Below are positions 33,001-47,700 of a stretch of 64,000 bases of DNA, in pieces. Both the position numbers and the translations under genes were made by a program. The stretch spans positions 94,501-158,500 of the forward strand of contig SWLE01000457.1 of NCBI GenBank assembly GCA_004026145.2, given 5' to 3'. Positions within the stretch are counted from its first letter, which is position 1, and each line of letters begins with the position of its first letter. The notes under the pieces are model-generated. The model searched no databases and had not been told where the DNA came from. It saw only the letters and a program-made list of their open reading frames with translations. The DNA is from Takifugu bimaculatus (Eukaryota > Chordata > Actinopteri > Tetraodontiformes > Tetraodontidae).

Positions 33001-36000
33001 GAGGCAGGTTTGGGCTTCTGGCTGGAATGAAGCCACCTAAGATGAGAATGACTGCAGGCTTTCGGTACCAAGGTTTAACAGGGCGCTCACTTCATACTTG
33101 GGCTTTTCTCTTTTTTGGGATGGCTTTTCTCAGTAGAGAAGGGGCATGGCACACTGCAGCAGCTTTCTTTTTGGGGTTTCTAGTTTTCCTTCTGATCTTT
33201 AAAAGACAGGAAGAACCATTTTTGATTGGTCTGAATGTTTGGGCGGTTTTGTGGCCAGCCTAAAATAAAACAAGACAAATCTACAACTGATACTTCCTTT
33301 CTAGTCATTGATGACCATCCTCACATGGGACAGATTTCCACAACCAATTTAATACTGCAAATCTGTCCTGTGTGGTCTTTTTTCTGAGAACTGTAACACT
33401 ACGTTTATAACAAAGATCAAACATGTAAACATTTATTGTCTAACTAGTTACACCTGGGAAAGTACTGGATCATCTCTGACTGACCTGAGAGTCTCCAGCT
33501 TACAGAGAGGATCCTGGAGAAAACCACAGAGCAGCTTCACTGCTGGATCCTTCAGCTGGTTCTGACTCAGGTCCAGAACCCTCAGATGGGAGGGATTGGA
33601 CCTCAGCGCCGAGGCCAGAGAGTCACAGCTGATCTCTGATAAACTGCCCTCACTCAGTCTGGATAAGGAATCATGGCAAGAAATGATCTCTTATTGGAGG
33701 AAAAGTCATATTACACTTGCTCAAAATCATTATTTCATTTTATTTCATTATTTAATCAGGGCCCTTGGAGTCAGGAGAGCTCTGCCCCCCACTGATAAAC
33801 TGGGATATTACAGCAACAACATAGTTAAAAAGTATCTATAAAATTAACTTTCAATGGCTCATTTATACTCATACTACACTTCTCTTCTCCAAAAGTCAAT
33901 GGAGTTTATCTTGAAGCCTTTCATTGTTTAGTTGTTATGTTGAAGATAAAAGGAAGCTGACCTGAGAGTCTCCAGCTTACAGAGAGGATCCTGGAGAAAA
34001 CCACAGAGCCGCTTCACTCCTGGATCCTGCAGCCAGTTCCCACTCAGGTCCAGTTCTCTCAGATGGGAGGGATTGGACCTCAGCGCCGAGGCCAGAGAGC
34101 CACAGCTGATCTCTGATAACCTGCAGTCACTCAGCCTGGAAAAGGAATAAATGGGGCAAATAAAAACACATTTCTAAATCTGAAAATGAAGAGAAAAGCA
34201 GAAAATGTAAAGAAACTTAGAAAAGACCAACAGAGGCCTCCTGACCTGAGCGTCTCCAGTCTGCAGTTTGGATGCATCATTGCAGAAGACAGTAACTTTA
34301 CGTCGGCATCTGTCAGGCTTTGGTTCCAGCTTAAGCTCAGCTCCCGTAGATGAGAAGGGTTTGACGTCATTGCTGAGGCCACAACTTCCCAATGACTCGT
34401 TGAAAGAAAACTACCAGACAGTCTGTTGTGTATGAAACAAAAATAGTGAGTCAAACTTTGGGATTTCTCATCAACTTATCTGAGAATCTACCTCAACACA
34501 AATGTAGCTCATTTCCTGGAAAAGCTAAATTCAACACCGTAGAGCAACAGTTTGAACGACCATCAGATCTGAAATGCAACTGAATTATTCTCAACATTTG
34601 TCTTATTTTAGAACAGCTCATAATTACTCAATATTTAAAATGATTATAGCAAATGGTTTAAAGAAACGTGCATCTTTTTATCTGTCTATCGGCTCTTTGG
34701 ATATTTTGCATTTAATCCAATTTGTACGATGGTGCGTCAAGTCTTAATTCAGCAATCCGATCGATGACATCAGAGTCTCTGGTTGCATCGATTGCCCTCA
34801 GCTTCTGTTATATCTGCCTGTTTCCCTTCAAATCATTTCACTGCACCTTTTGTTGCTAGTGATGAAGTTGCCACCTAACGGGTGTGGAAAGGCTCAAACA
34901 ACTTTGTGGGTCACATAAAGGCTCCAAACGGAACCGCCACAAAGACCTAAAACACCCATTTAAACCAACGAGGCCGGCTGTTTTTACGTTGAACAAATGA
35001 AGCAAAATAGTCACGTGTCATTAGTTAAAATGTGTTTTTCTGTCGTTAGAATACGATGTACACAAACAAACAAAAGTTATTTAATGACATGACAGTCATT
35101 TCATGATAGTCAGTTAACTTGTGGCTCCTATTATTCCTGCCTTATGTTGGTTTGTCTGGATTGACCTTTGAACTTATATCCAGCCAGTGTTGAACATTTC
35201 TGGATGAATTGTTGTTGTTTTTAATTTATGGACGCTGCAATGGAGATAAAGAATTGAAGGAATGACCACTGGAGGGGGTATTGCTACCTGACATGATCCA
35301 CTCGCTTGATTTAAACGCCGATGTCCGGCCCCAAAAATCTTTACTTACTCGGCCTTCCTGCAGTTCCTCACAGCTGGAATCAGGCGACGTCGTCCCTCCT
35401 CTGAGGTGATGTACTGCTGCAGGTCCAGCTCATCCAGAACCTCCTCTGACATCTGCAGCAGGTAGGCCAGAGCTGAACAGTGGATCTCTGACAGTTTCCT
35501 CCATGATTTCTTTCCTGACTTCAGGAACTGTTGGATCTCCTGATGGACTGACTGATCCTTCATCTCCATCAGACAGTGGAAGATGTTGATGCTTCTGTCT
35601 GGGGAGATTTTATCACTGTTCTCCTCCTTCAGGTTGTTGAGGACCTTCTGGATGGTTTCTGGGTGGTTCTCCGTCTGATCCAACAGTCCACCCAAGATCC
35701 TCTGATTGGACTCCAGAGAGAGACCATGAAGGAAGCGAACAAACAAGTCCAGGTGGCCATTTTCACTTTTGAGAGATTTCATTAGTGCTCTCCTGAGGAA
35801 GTCATCAAGAGATGTGGCTGGATCATTATTTGTCACCAACCCAGCAAACCTGGAAAAGTGGATTGGTTCAGAATATTTTAGGAACTGACTTATAACCGCT
35901 GTGTCTTTCCTGGTGTAACGGTGGAACATGTAGACGGCAGCCAGAAACTCCTGAATGCTCAGATGAACAAAGCAGTAGACTGATTTCTGGAAGATCACAC

Positions 36001-38492
36001 TCTCTCTCTTGAAGATCTCTGTACAAACTCCTGAGTACACCGACACCTCAGAGACGTCCAGTCCACATCGCTCCAGGTCTTCTGAGTAGAACATGATGTT
36101 TCCTTTCTCCAGATGTTCAAACGCCAGCCGACCCAACTTCAGAAGGAGTTCTTTATCAGCCTTAGTCAGTTTCCCTGGTCTCTGCTTTCCTCCATACTTC
36201 TGCTTCTTCCTCTTTATCTGAACCCTCAGGAAGTGTGAGTAGAGGTCAGTCAGGGTTTTGGGCAGCTCTCCTCTCTGGTCTCTGGTCATCATGTCCTCCA
36301 GAACCATAGCAGTGATCCAGCAGAAAACTGGGATCAGACACATGATGTGGAGGCTCCTGGAGGCCTTGATGTGTGAGATGATTCTCTTGGACAGATCTTC
36401 ATCACTGAACCTCCTCCTGAAGTACTCCTCCTTCTGGGAGTCAGTGAAGCCTCGTACTTCTGTGATCCTGTCAACACACGAGGGAGGAATCTGATGGGCT
36501 GCTGCAGGTCTGGAGGTGATCCAGATGAGAGCTGAGGGAAGCAGGTTCCCCTGGATGAGGTTCACCAGGAGCACGCCAACGGACGATACTTGTGTGACAT
36601 CAGAGATGAGCTGATGCTTGTTGAAACGCAGTGAAAATCTGCTTTCATCCAGGCCATCAAAGATGAACAGAAGTTTCCAGACAGTCAGATCTTCTGCTCT
36701 GATCTTCTGTAATGTTGGATGGAAAACATGAAGCAGTGAGAGAAGACTGTGCTGCTCATCTCTGATCAAGTTCAGCTCCCTCCATGAGAGCAGAAGCACC
36801 AGACTGATGTCTTGGTTCTCCAAACCTTCTGCCCAGTCCAGACTGAACTTCTGCACTGAGAAGGTTTTTCCAACGCCGGCGACACCGTTGGTCAGAACCA
36901 CTCTGATGTGTCTCTGTTGCTCAGATAAGACTTTGAAGATGTCCTGGCACTTGATTGGAGTGTCCTGGATGTTCTTCTGGGAGGTTCTCTCAAGCTGTCT
37001 CACCTCATGTTGTGTGTCCACCTCCTCACTTTGTCCCTCAGTGATGTAGAGCTCAGTGTAGATCTTGTTCAGCAGGGTTCCACTTCCTGCTTCATGAGTT
37101 CCTTCAGTCACATGTTCACATCTTCTCTTCAGACTGATCTTATGGCCTTCTATCACCTCCTGCAGATCACTTCCTGAACATAAGTAAACCAATGATTTCC
37201 ATCTATAATAAATCATCAACACAACTACAAATTCATGACATCACAAATTAAATCTCATATTGAACAGTTTTACTTTGTTTGGGCTTCATTTCAGCATCTC
37301 CAGATCTGCTTCCAGATTGTGAACAAGAGGACTCTCCTGGTGGAGCTGACTGGTCCCTGTTTGATAGGATGTGCTCCCCCCTCTCACTATGAAACACATC
37401 TCTATTAGTCCTTTGATTTATAGGATGAAAGAACCTGATCAAGACTCAATATTGTTCCAGCATTTATGTCTGAATTCATCTTTCAGTTTAAACCTGATTC
37501 TTGTTTCTAATCAACAATATTCACATTAAGTCTGTAACTATATGACTGTCTGAGGTTTAAGTGTTAAACATCTCCAATAATAAACTCACAACCTGCTGCT
37601 GTTAATGTGACTAACAGCTGCCACACAAACACATCATCACGCTTTAGTTTTCTTACATTTTCTCTGAACTTCTGAAGTTTATTGGTCTATGTTTGGACTG
37701 GTCACTCTTCAGGGACACCCAGCTGGGCACTGTGGACTCTGCTCTGTCCTCGTCCATCCTGAGGAAACATCAGAAATAGTGATGAGACTGTGATGAAGGT
37801 AAATAATCTGTAGAGGTTGTAGTTAAATAATCCCAATTCACTGCATTTTTATCAAACAGGAACATTTCTAATCCATTCTGGATAACAACTGAATCAATAA
37901 ATCAATGATGTCTCTGTATCATTTTCATGTTTTCAGAGTTTAAGCTGCTTTTTTTAACTGTTCCCTGCAGTGAGAAAAGAACTGGCACCTTTTCCAGCCC
38001 CTCATCCAGCAGCACTGAATGTGCTCTAAAGTTCTTTCCAGAGCAAACGTCTCTGCACTTGCAGCAACATGTTGTAGTCATGGATCCGTGAGGAGAACCG
38101 GATACAGGAAACGCCCCCACTTTGATCCCAAAACCCAATTGGTGGCCAACGGTGGTCCGGCAACGACGGGGACGCTGGTCCATCGGGCCAACAACACTGG
38201 TTTTCCACAGGCCAACATGGTGAAAGGACTGTGCACCATTTCATTTTAAAGAGCTGATGAATTTCATTTTTCACAATAGTAGAGGCTAATACCTACAAAA
38301 TGATGTTTTGTATGGTTGTAAAATGTTCGAAGGCAGAGTTATGTGGTTCAGAAAACCTTACTTTAAAGGTGAGCCTTGAGGTCCAATACTGAAGTTTACA
38401 GGGTTCCCTTTGGACATGTCGCTCTTCATGGACACACAGCTGGACACTACGGACTTTGCTCTCTCTTCCTCTTCCATCACACATTCCCTCAT
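30008..38492 (-). CDS. NLR gene 3 (type A): intact FISNA-NACHT-LRR receptor
   Basis: The most complete NLR model, 11 coding exons: 38492-38362 (exon from about 38532), 37758-37657, 37410-37274, 37173-35349, then LRR exons 34422-34246, 34135-33962, 33658-33485, 31655-31482, 31275-31102, 30568-30395 and the last, 30188-30008, ending LETLRR-TAG. The coding sum is 3423 bp, exactly 1141 codons. Order: CVSMKSD and WVSLKSD motifs (about residues 20-75), FISNA (about 130-205), NACHT with Walker A GVAGVGKT near 220 and IFDGLDE near 294, winged-helix-like region to about 730, then seven LRR exons. A role in sensing microbial products or tuning inflammation is inferred from the NLRC3-like family. No effector or B30.2 domain. 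All joins keep phase. Confidence 0.87.
38293..38361 (-). other. Donor side of NLR gene 3 first coding exon
   Basis: The AAA|GTAAGG donor at 38361-38360 follows ...GPQGSPLK and matches gene 1 at 7249. It fixes the end of the first coding exon. Confidence 0.6.
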
Positions 38493-38532
38493 TTTTAAAT
38501 GTGAGTCTAAACGGTTAAGCAGGAACAGTCTG

Positions 38533-40005
38533 CTCACACAGAAAAGAAGATTAAAGAACATGATTCTCAGCATGAAGACAAGCAGAGGTCTGTCCAATGA
38601 CGTATTGTCGGCTCATTCACATCAAAATCTATTATATGATGTCACCCTGTACATCATACAGGCCACATATATATTGGAAAAAAGTTTTGGGACATCTTAA
38701 AAGTTTACACCATGTTAAACATAAAATAGTTGTGGAAAAAATGTTTCTCCTGGGTGTTTCAAAAGGTGCGGTGGCATCAGACGGACACACACAAATACAA
38801 ATTAAATCATTTTTTATCTGGTTATGGTTTACAAGAAAACCTAAATTCTTTCAAGATGTCAGTTCTCAACATTAAATTCAACAAATAAGATGAGAATGCA
38901 TTCAAAACTAAACAGAAATACGTCATCACATCATCAAAGTGGGTCAAATGCAGCATCATCTTCTGTCATCTCAGACAGGATTCCAAGAAGAGGATCTTCA
39001 TTTTCAACAACGCACCTTGACATCTCATCATGGCTCGCCTGTCAGATTACAAGCAGCTTTTTTTGATCAGGCGCATCATGTTTCTCACCAACACATGATG
39101 GTGCTGGAAAAAACATTTGTAGCCTGACCTAGAGGTCAAAACTCTGCATGGCGTGCACAGCTACTAGTTGCAGCTGGTGGTTGTGGTGGAGGAGATCCCA
39201 AACATATCTAGCAAGCTTGTTTTGGAGCAGAGCTTGTCCACCACCTCTGACCCCACTCATCACAGAAGTCCCACCATATCCATGGCCAGGTGTGTTGGCA
39301 GCATTGGAGCCAGCCTCAGGAAAAAGGTGTGTCAATATCTCAGAAGTGATGATCAAGTTGACACGACCCAACAGAAGTCAAGCAACCCAACATGCTGAAT
39401 AGAATAGATGACACACAGCAAAGGGCAAAAAACACCCAATTCTGCTCAGACTAATCTCATCTGACCACATGTACAGGACCAAAAATATCAAAACACCATG
39501 GGTTTAGGTTTCCTTTTGTTTTCTTGACTGCTTCATTCACAACAGAACACATTTCATAAATCCATAATAACAAATTCATATTCCACAAAGACCCAGTTGT
39601 TAAAACAATAAAATGGAATGCCTTGATCTCTCACTCTTTACATAACTTTTTTAATAAAGGATTGATTGTCCCCTGGTGGAGGGACAAAGAGAGGAGGCTA
39701 AAACTTTCGCGTTTGTGTCCCTCTTTCCGTGGATTTTTCCACTAACTGCAAATAATATTGTCGACTTATTGTGAGTATTAAAATGTGCTTCCTCAACCTC
39801 TAAAATGTTGGCTCAGGGTTAGCGGAAAACGCAGTTAGAGGAAACACGCTACAAAGTTTGATCATCCGTCACAACATTCCCGTCGACCAGCCGCAATGTG
39901 CGTCCGAAACACGCGCACGCTCATTGCGCACACGCAGTTTATTAAGCCGCATCTCGCAGCGGAACATTGATTCGAGACGACAGCAGTGAAAGAACCAAAT
40001 GCTAC
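38533..40005. other. Upstream intron of NLR gene 3
   Basis: Counterpart of 7421-8800. It carries about 100 bp extra (about 39030-39128) and no recognisable gene. The candidate leader exon donor (TTCAG|GTAGCA) is at 40006. Confidence 0.45.
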
Positions 40006-40054
40006 CTGAATATTAGAGGTTTTCCATCAGGGCTCGGTCACTCAGGATGGAGCC

Positions 40055-41020
40055 GGTTGGATCGCGTCATATTCAGCACAAGCGCCTCTCTTCAGAACAA
40101 TTTGGTCCACGTTTTAACTGAAATACTGGGAAACAACTGGAGTTCGTCTGACAGATGTTGGTTTTTGGGTGCGGAATCAAACTGGGTCAACTTTTTGATC
40201 TATAGGATCCCCTCTGGTTCAAAGTGTCCCTATAGGATATTGACAGTTCTGACCTTTTGGGGGCTGCACACACCTCTTAATGGTGACGGCACCAACGGAG
40301 CTGATCCAGTTGTCATCAGCTGGCCAGTCTGACTCCAGCTCATTAGGGGAAATTTGCTGATCTGGAGGAGAAGCTTTCAAAACTTGACGGGCTGGGGGGA
40401 ATGACTGTAATTTTGGAATCAGCGTGCCAGTTTTATTTTTAATCAGAATAATTTAGAATAATTTCAACAGGATATTTTCAAATTGTTCCCCAGTGTAACT
40501 TCACCTGAAATTGTGGACTCCAGAATATCACCATTAAATCCATTTAATCACTTAATAGCTGTGGAATTTGAGCCGTGAGAAAAATATCTCTCCATCATGA
40601 TTTCCAGAATTTTTCATCAATATCTGAGATTCTGACCTAGAGGTCAGATAGCTTCGCTGGTGTTGGGTTTTTATTGCTTCTGCTTCATTTTCAGGCGCAG
40701 TTCTTTTATTTTTAAATCAAATCAAATCATCTTTATTTGTAATGTCTGTTGTAGTCAAACTTGGTGCTATGCAGAATCCCAGGGCCTGATCCCTAACAAT
40801 CAACAGGAAAATCTCCCCTTTAACAGGAAGAAACCTTGAGCAGGACCAGGCTCATATGGGGGGGGGGGGGGGGGGGGACCCTCCTGCTGATGGGGGGGTG
40901 GGTAGGGAGAGAGGAGGAGAAGGGGGAGGACAGGTAGAGGAGAGACAAGGCAGACATCATTCAGTTCATTTTAAAACCCGCTACATTATATATTTTGAAT
41001 AGCTGGTGCTGGTAATCGGA
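40055..41020. other. Flank upstream of NLR gene 3
   Basis: Counterpart of 8906-9800. It includes the poly-G repeat fragment at 40703-40940 and about 70 bp not present in unit 1 near 40940-41015. No gene seen. Confidence 0.4.
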
Positions 41021-41797
41021 AGGATAAAACTATTCTGTAAAAATGTATGTTTAGCTTTGTGAAATTGTGTCGTACAGGTCAAATAAGAACACAAGATCAA
41101 CTGCTGAACCAGTGCAATTTATTTTTAACGTGTTAATCACCACAAAGAAAGAAAAACCACAAACAACAAGTTTATAGTGGTCCAGTAATGCGCTATAGTC
41201 ATACACCAGTACAGTTAACAATAACTCATGTTTTCCACCTGCTTTTCCATCTTCAGTGGGAATAATCCAGGGCGTTCTGGGCTTGAAGGTATTAAAAGCT
41301 GGCTGAATGTCTGAGGTGACTGAAGGACACACTTGGGCTTTTCTCAATAGAGAAGGGGCACGGCACAGTGCAGCAGGTTCTCATCTTTAAATTTACTGTA
41401 TTCATGGGAGATTTATTTGGTCATTTTGCTTCTTTTTATTTCCTATTTCCCACATTTATTCACAGTTTTTATTAGACTGCAATGAATCCTATAACATTTA
41501 CCAGACTGACTAAAGTCAAATGACCTGTGGTTCCCACCGATAGCCGTCATTCTGATGGGTTTTTGCTGGCTGCAGCTGAAATATTCCAATGCTCCATGTC
41601 ACAGAGACAGTAAATACTAAACCCTAAAGATTCTGAAGGCATGATGTGAAATAGTAACGTATAATACAGACATTTGAAGAGACAATTAAGAGAATGTTTT
41701 CATGCTTCTAAGAGTGGCCGAGGAGCCATTTAGAACTTTATAAAGATGCATTGTGTGATACCAGGAGCGGGAGCGGGAGTTGACTGGCTTCTACCAG

Positions 41798-44700
41798 CTA
41801 CCGTCTCAATGTCTCCAGCCCACAGTGTGGATTCTTTACGAGATCAGACAGCAGCTTCACTCCTGAATCCTTCAGCTGGTTCTGACTCAGGTCCAGTTCT
41901 CTGAGATGGGAGGGATTGGACCTCAGCGCCGAGGCCAGAGAGCCACAGCTGATCTCTGATAAACTGCAGTAACTTAATCTAAATAAAGAAGGGAAACTTT
42001 TATAAGGTTATAAGTGAAACCAGTATTCATCTGAAAGGTTAATCAAAGACATGATCTGTAAATATTTAATTTAGTTACAGGTTAAAAAATGATAGTAATA
42101 TGTAATTACCACAATTCCAACCTCTCAGGTTTGCACTGTTCCAAAGGAGAATATATATTGTTCTGGCCCTCACTCTTCCCAGGTTCTCCCCACCTCTTTC
42201 CCTCCCATCTCATCATGGAGATCCATCTCACCTGTGGCTCATCTTTAAAGGCACAACCTGTCTTAGATGACTTCCTGTCTCCCTCACCATCTCCCTCCTC
42301 GTTGGCTGGTGTCTACCAGGCACCCTCACCTAGTTTTGTCTAATTTTGGTTACCATCTGTCGGCTTTTTCATTGTCCTTAAATCAATTTATCATGAATAA
42401 GTGGTCCCCGTGTGGCCCTCCCTCCTGAAGAAACTGGGCACAACACACACACTCAGAAAGTGTGAGGACCCTCGGATGGAATAATGGACATTCTTGAGAA
42501 TGGTGTTTACCTCAGAGTTTCCAGTCGGCAGTTTGGAAAGTGGAGAAAACCACAGAGCAGCTTCACTCCTGAATCCTGCAGCTGGTTCCAACCCAGGTCC
42601 AGTTCTCTGAGATGGGAGGGATTGGACCTCAGCACCGAGGCCAGAGAGCCACAGCTGATCTCTGATAAACTGCAGTCAATCAATCTGAAAAATGCAGGAT
42701 AAGGTTATACGGAGCAGGTCTGCATGTTATCTGCGTCAGTACTAAACCTACATTAGTTCTTAGTTGGGTCAGACCTGAATTCACGATATTCCAAGGAATT
42801 TTTTTAATGTGGTGCATCACAGCAGTGTTGAGAACAGCCTCACTTCACCATCTTAGCAGCTGGTATATAGGTAGAAAAATGAAGACTGACCTGAGCCTCT
42901 CCAGTTTACAGTTTGGACTCTCCAGTCCAGAACAGAGCCGCTTCACTCCAAAATCCTGCAACGTGTTGAAGCTCAGGTCCAGAACCCTCAGATGGGAGTG
43001 GTTGGACTTCAGAGCTGAGGCCACAGAATCACAGCTGGTCTCTGATAAACTGCAGCCCCATAGGCTAAAATAACAATTATTTTGAGAGAAGACAAATAAA
43101 AATCAACATGTACCAGAGCAAAACACAGCTTACAAGCAACAAACCTCTGGTCCTGCACCGGCTTATCTGCCGTATGTTCCTATTTTGGGTTCTTTCAGGG
43201 CGGTTGGACAAGATCTACAGCGTATGTAAAGTGTGTGTAGGTCAAAATACCTTCCAGGTTTGTGAGACCACATTTCTCAGTAGCACTCAACTCTTGTCAG
43301 GAGTTGGGACAAAGCGACCCACTCCTGATAGCTTGTGGGCGATGCTGCAGCGACCCTGCAATCCCTACACTCTCTGGTGAAACCAAATCAAAGGTTTTAG
43401 ACACTGCTGGATGCTGGAAGGGTGGCTATAGTCTGGACGCATCGTTCCCCTGACTGCACATTTCTCCAACAATGATTGGCAGCTGGTGTCACTTGTTCTC
43501 CAGATGAGAGAAGGAAAGAGAGCCCCCCCACAGTGTGTTTGATTGCCCCACTGCAAGCTCAATGCTGCCAGAAAACATTGCAGGAGCATCAATTCCCCTC
43601 AGGGCATCAACAAGGACCTCAGGAAAAGCTGCAGCTGCCACCTACTAGAGACAAGCACACTGAGCTGAGATTCAAAGCCCTCTCCTCCCAAGAGAAGAGC
43701 TTGTTTGTTGGAGGCTCTTCTGGGCGATACCTGGTGCCACAGCTCCAGCTCAGCCCGTCTCTGGAGCTGAGGTGGAGCTTAGCAAGTTTCATGGTTCTCC
43801 ACCACTTCCTCTGGCTGAGGACCTTCTCAGCTGGTGGTTTCTGCTCCACCTTCCAAGTTGAGCAGGTGATACTTCTGCATTCCTGCCACCAGTGTCTCTG
43901 CAGAAAGAGTCTTCTCTACTGTTTTATATTAGATTGGAGAAAATTAGGATTTTTGGTCGATGTCTTAGATGTTGTTGACTAAGAGCAGGTTTTTCTTTAA
44001 TAACATAGAAAGATTCGATGAGAAGAGCAAATGTATTATTTTATGAGCTACTTCCACTACTATTATATACACATACTTCCATATTGTCTTAGATTGCAAG
44101 CTGCATTTATTGCATCGTTCATAGAAAGTCATATTTGTGAGGAGAAAAACTCAAATAAGGTCATTTTCTTTAATGACCATTACAAAAGAAGGAGGCGATG
44201 AACAAACAGATTTATATAAAAATGTGTGAAAACTTATGGATGGAAACCTTTTTAAAATGGTTGCATTGTGTAGAATCGGTGCAGAATCAACTTGTTGACT
44301 TCTGATTTGGACTCCAATGGAAGTGAGGTGCAACAATTGTGGATGCTGAAAGCTTCAGATCTTCATGAAGGTTTCTGTGGTTGGACTGACCTGCTGCCCC
44401 TTTAAGAGGGAGGCAGGTTTGGGCTTCTGGCTGGAATGAAGCCACCTAAGATGAGAATGACTGCAGGCTTTCCGTACCAAGGTTTAACAGGGTGCTCACT
44501 TCACACTTGGGCTTTTCTCTTTTTTGGGATGGCTTTTCTCAGTAGAGAAGGGGCATGGCACACTGCAGCAGCTTTCTTTTTGGGGTTTCTAGTTTTCCTT
44601 CTGATCTTTAAAAGACAGGAAGAACCATTTTTGATTGGTCTGAATGTTTGGGCGGTTTTGTGGCCAGCCTAAAATAAAACAAGACAAATCTACAACTGAT

Positions 44701-47700
44701 ACTTCCTTTCTAGTCATTGATGACCATCCTCACATGGGACAGATTTCCACAACCAATTTAATACTGCAAATCTGTCCTGTGTGGTCTTTTTTCTGAGAAC
44801 TGTAACACTACGTTTATAACAAAGATCAAACATGGAAACATTTATTGTCTAACTAGTTACACCTGGGAAAGTACTGGATCATCTCTGACTGACCTGAGAG
44901 TCTCCAGCTCACAGAGAGGATCCTGGAGAAAACCACAGAGCAGCTTCACTGCTGGATCCTCTAGACTGATGTAGCTCAGGTCCAGAACCCTCAGATGGGA
45001 GGGATTGGACCTCAGCGCCGAGGCCAGAGAGTCACAGCTGATCTCTGATAAACTGCAGTACCACAGCCTGGAAAAGGAATAAATGGGGCAAATAAAAACA
45101 CATTTCTAAATCTGAAAATGAAGAGAAAAGCAGAAAATGTAAAGAAATTTAGAAAAGACCAACAGAGGCCTCCTGACCTGAGCGTCTCCAGTCTGCAGTT
45201 TGGATGCATCATTGCAGAAGACAGTAACTTTACGTCGGCATCTGTCAGGCTTTGGTTCCAGATTAAGCTCAGCTCCCGTAGATGAGAAGGGTTTGACGTC
45301 ATTGCTGAGGCCACAACTTCCCAATGACTCGTTGAAAGAAAACTACCAGACAGTCTGTTGTGTATGAAACAAAAATAGTGAGTCAAACTTTGGGATTTCT
45401 AATCAACTTATCTGAGAATCTACCTCAACACAAATGTAGCTCATTTCCTGGAAAAGCTAAATTCAACACCATAGAGCAACAGTTTGAACGACCATCAGAT
45501 CTGAAATGCAACTGAATTATTCTCAACATTTGTCTTATTTTAGAACAGCTCATAATTACTCAATATTTAAAATGATTATAGCAAATGGTTTAAAGAAACG
45601 TGCATCTTTTTATCTGTCTATCGGCTCTTTGGATATTTTGCATTTCATCCAATTTGTACGATGGTGCATCAAGTCTTAATTCAGCGATCCGATCGATGAC
45701 ATCAGAGTCTCTGGTTGCATCGATTGCCCTCAGCTTCTGTTATATCTGCCTGTTTCCCTTCACATCATTTTCACTGCACCTTTTGTTGCTAGTGATGAAG
45801 TTGCCACCTAACGGGTGTGGAAAGGCTCAAACAACTTTGTGGGTCACATAAAGGCTCCAAACGGAACCGCCACAAAGACCTAAAACACCCATTTAAACCA
45901 ACGAGGCCGGCTGTTTTTACGTTGAACAAATGAAGCAAAATAGTCACGTGTCATTAGTTAAAATGTGTTTTTCTGTCGTTTGAATACGATGTATACAAAC
46001 AAACAAAAGTTATTTAATGACATGACAGTCATTTCATGATAGTCAGTTAACTTGTGGCTCTATTATTCCTGCCTTATGTTGGTTTGTCTGGATTGACCTT
46101 TGAACTTATATCCAGCCAGTGTTGAACATTTCTGGATGAATTGTTGTTGTTTTAATTTATGGACGCTGCAATGGAGATAAAGAATTGAAGGAATGACCAC
46201 TGGAGGGGGTATTGCTACCTGACATGATCCACTCGCTTGATTTAAACGCCGATGTCCGGCCCCAAAAATCTTTACTTACACGGCCTTCCTGCAGTTCCTC
46301 ACAGCTGGAATCAGGCGACGTCGTCCCTCATCTGAGGTTTTGTACTGCTGCAGGTTCAGCTCATCCAGAACCTCCTCTGACATCTGCAGCAGGTAGGCCA
46401 GAGCTGAACAGTGGATCACTGACAGTCTCCTCTTTGATTTCTTCTCTGACTTCAGGAACTCTTGGATCTCCTGATGGACTGACTGATCCTTCATCTCCAT
46501 CAGACAGTGGAAGATGTTGATGCTTCTGTCTGGGGAGAATTCATCACTGTTCACCTTCTTCAGGTTGTTGAGGACCTTCTGGATGGTTTTTGGGGGGCTT
46601 TTCCTCTGATCCAACAGTCCACCCAAGATCCTCTGATTGGACTCCAGAGAGAGACCATGAAGGAAGCGAACAAACAAGTCCAGGTGGCCATTTTCACTTT
46701 CAAGAGATTTCCTTAGTGCTCTCCTGAGGAAGTCATCAAGAGATTTGACTGGTTCAGAATATTTTAGGAACTGATTTATAACCGCTGTGTCTTTCCTGGT
46801 GTAACGGTGGAACATGTAGACGGCAGCCAGAAACTCCTGAATGCTCAGATGAACAAAGCAGTAGACTGATTTCTGGAAGATCACACTCTCTCTCTTGAAG
46901 ATCTCTGTACAAACTCCTGAGTACACCGACACCTCGGAGACGTCCAGTCCACATCGCTCCAGGTCTTCTGAGTAGAACATGATGTTTCCTTTCTCCAGAT
47001 GTTCAAACGCCAGCGGACCCAACTTCAGAAGGAGTTCTTTATCAGCCTTAGTCAGTTCCTCTGGTCTCTGCTTTCCTCCATACTTCTGCTTCTTCCTCTT
47101 TATCTGAACCCTCAGGAAGTGTGAGTAGAGGTCAGTCAGGGTTTGGGGCAGCTCTCCTCTCTGGTCTCTGGTCATCATGTCCTCCAGAACTATAGCAGTG
47201 ATCCAGCAGAAAACTGGGATCAGACACATGATGTGGAGGCTCCTGGAGGCCTTGATGTGTGAGATGATTCTCTTGGACAGATCTTCATCACTGAACCTCC
47301 TCATGAAGTACTCCTCCTTCTGGGAGTCAGTGAAGCCTCGTACTTCTGTGATCCTGTCAACACACGAGGGAGGAATCTGATGGGCTGCTGCAGGTCTGGA
47401 GGTGATCCAGATGAGAGCTGAGGGAAGCAGGTTCCCCTGGATGAGGTTCACCAGGAGCACGTCAACGGACGATACTTGTGTGACATCAGAGATGAGCTGA
47501 TGCTTGTTGAAACCCAGTGAAAATCTGCTTTCATCCAGGCCATCAAAGATGAACAGAAGTTTCCAGACAGTCAGATCTTCTGCTCTGATCTTCTGTAATG
47601 TTGGATGGAAAACATGAAGCAGTGAGAGAAGACTGTGCTGCTCATCTCTGATCAAGTTCAGCTCCCTGCATGAGAGCGGAAGCACCAGACTGATGTCTTG

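Noticed and set aside
41051..41347. 98-codon minus-strand frame between units 3 and 4
   Set aside because: The homologous stretch before gene 2 has a small insertion that breaks the frame, and there is no recognisable motif.
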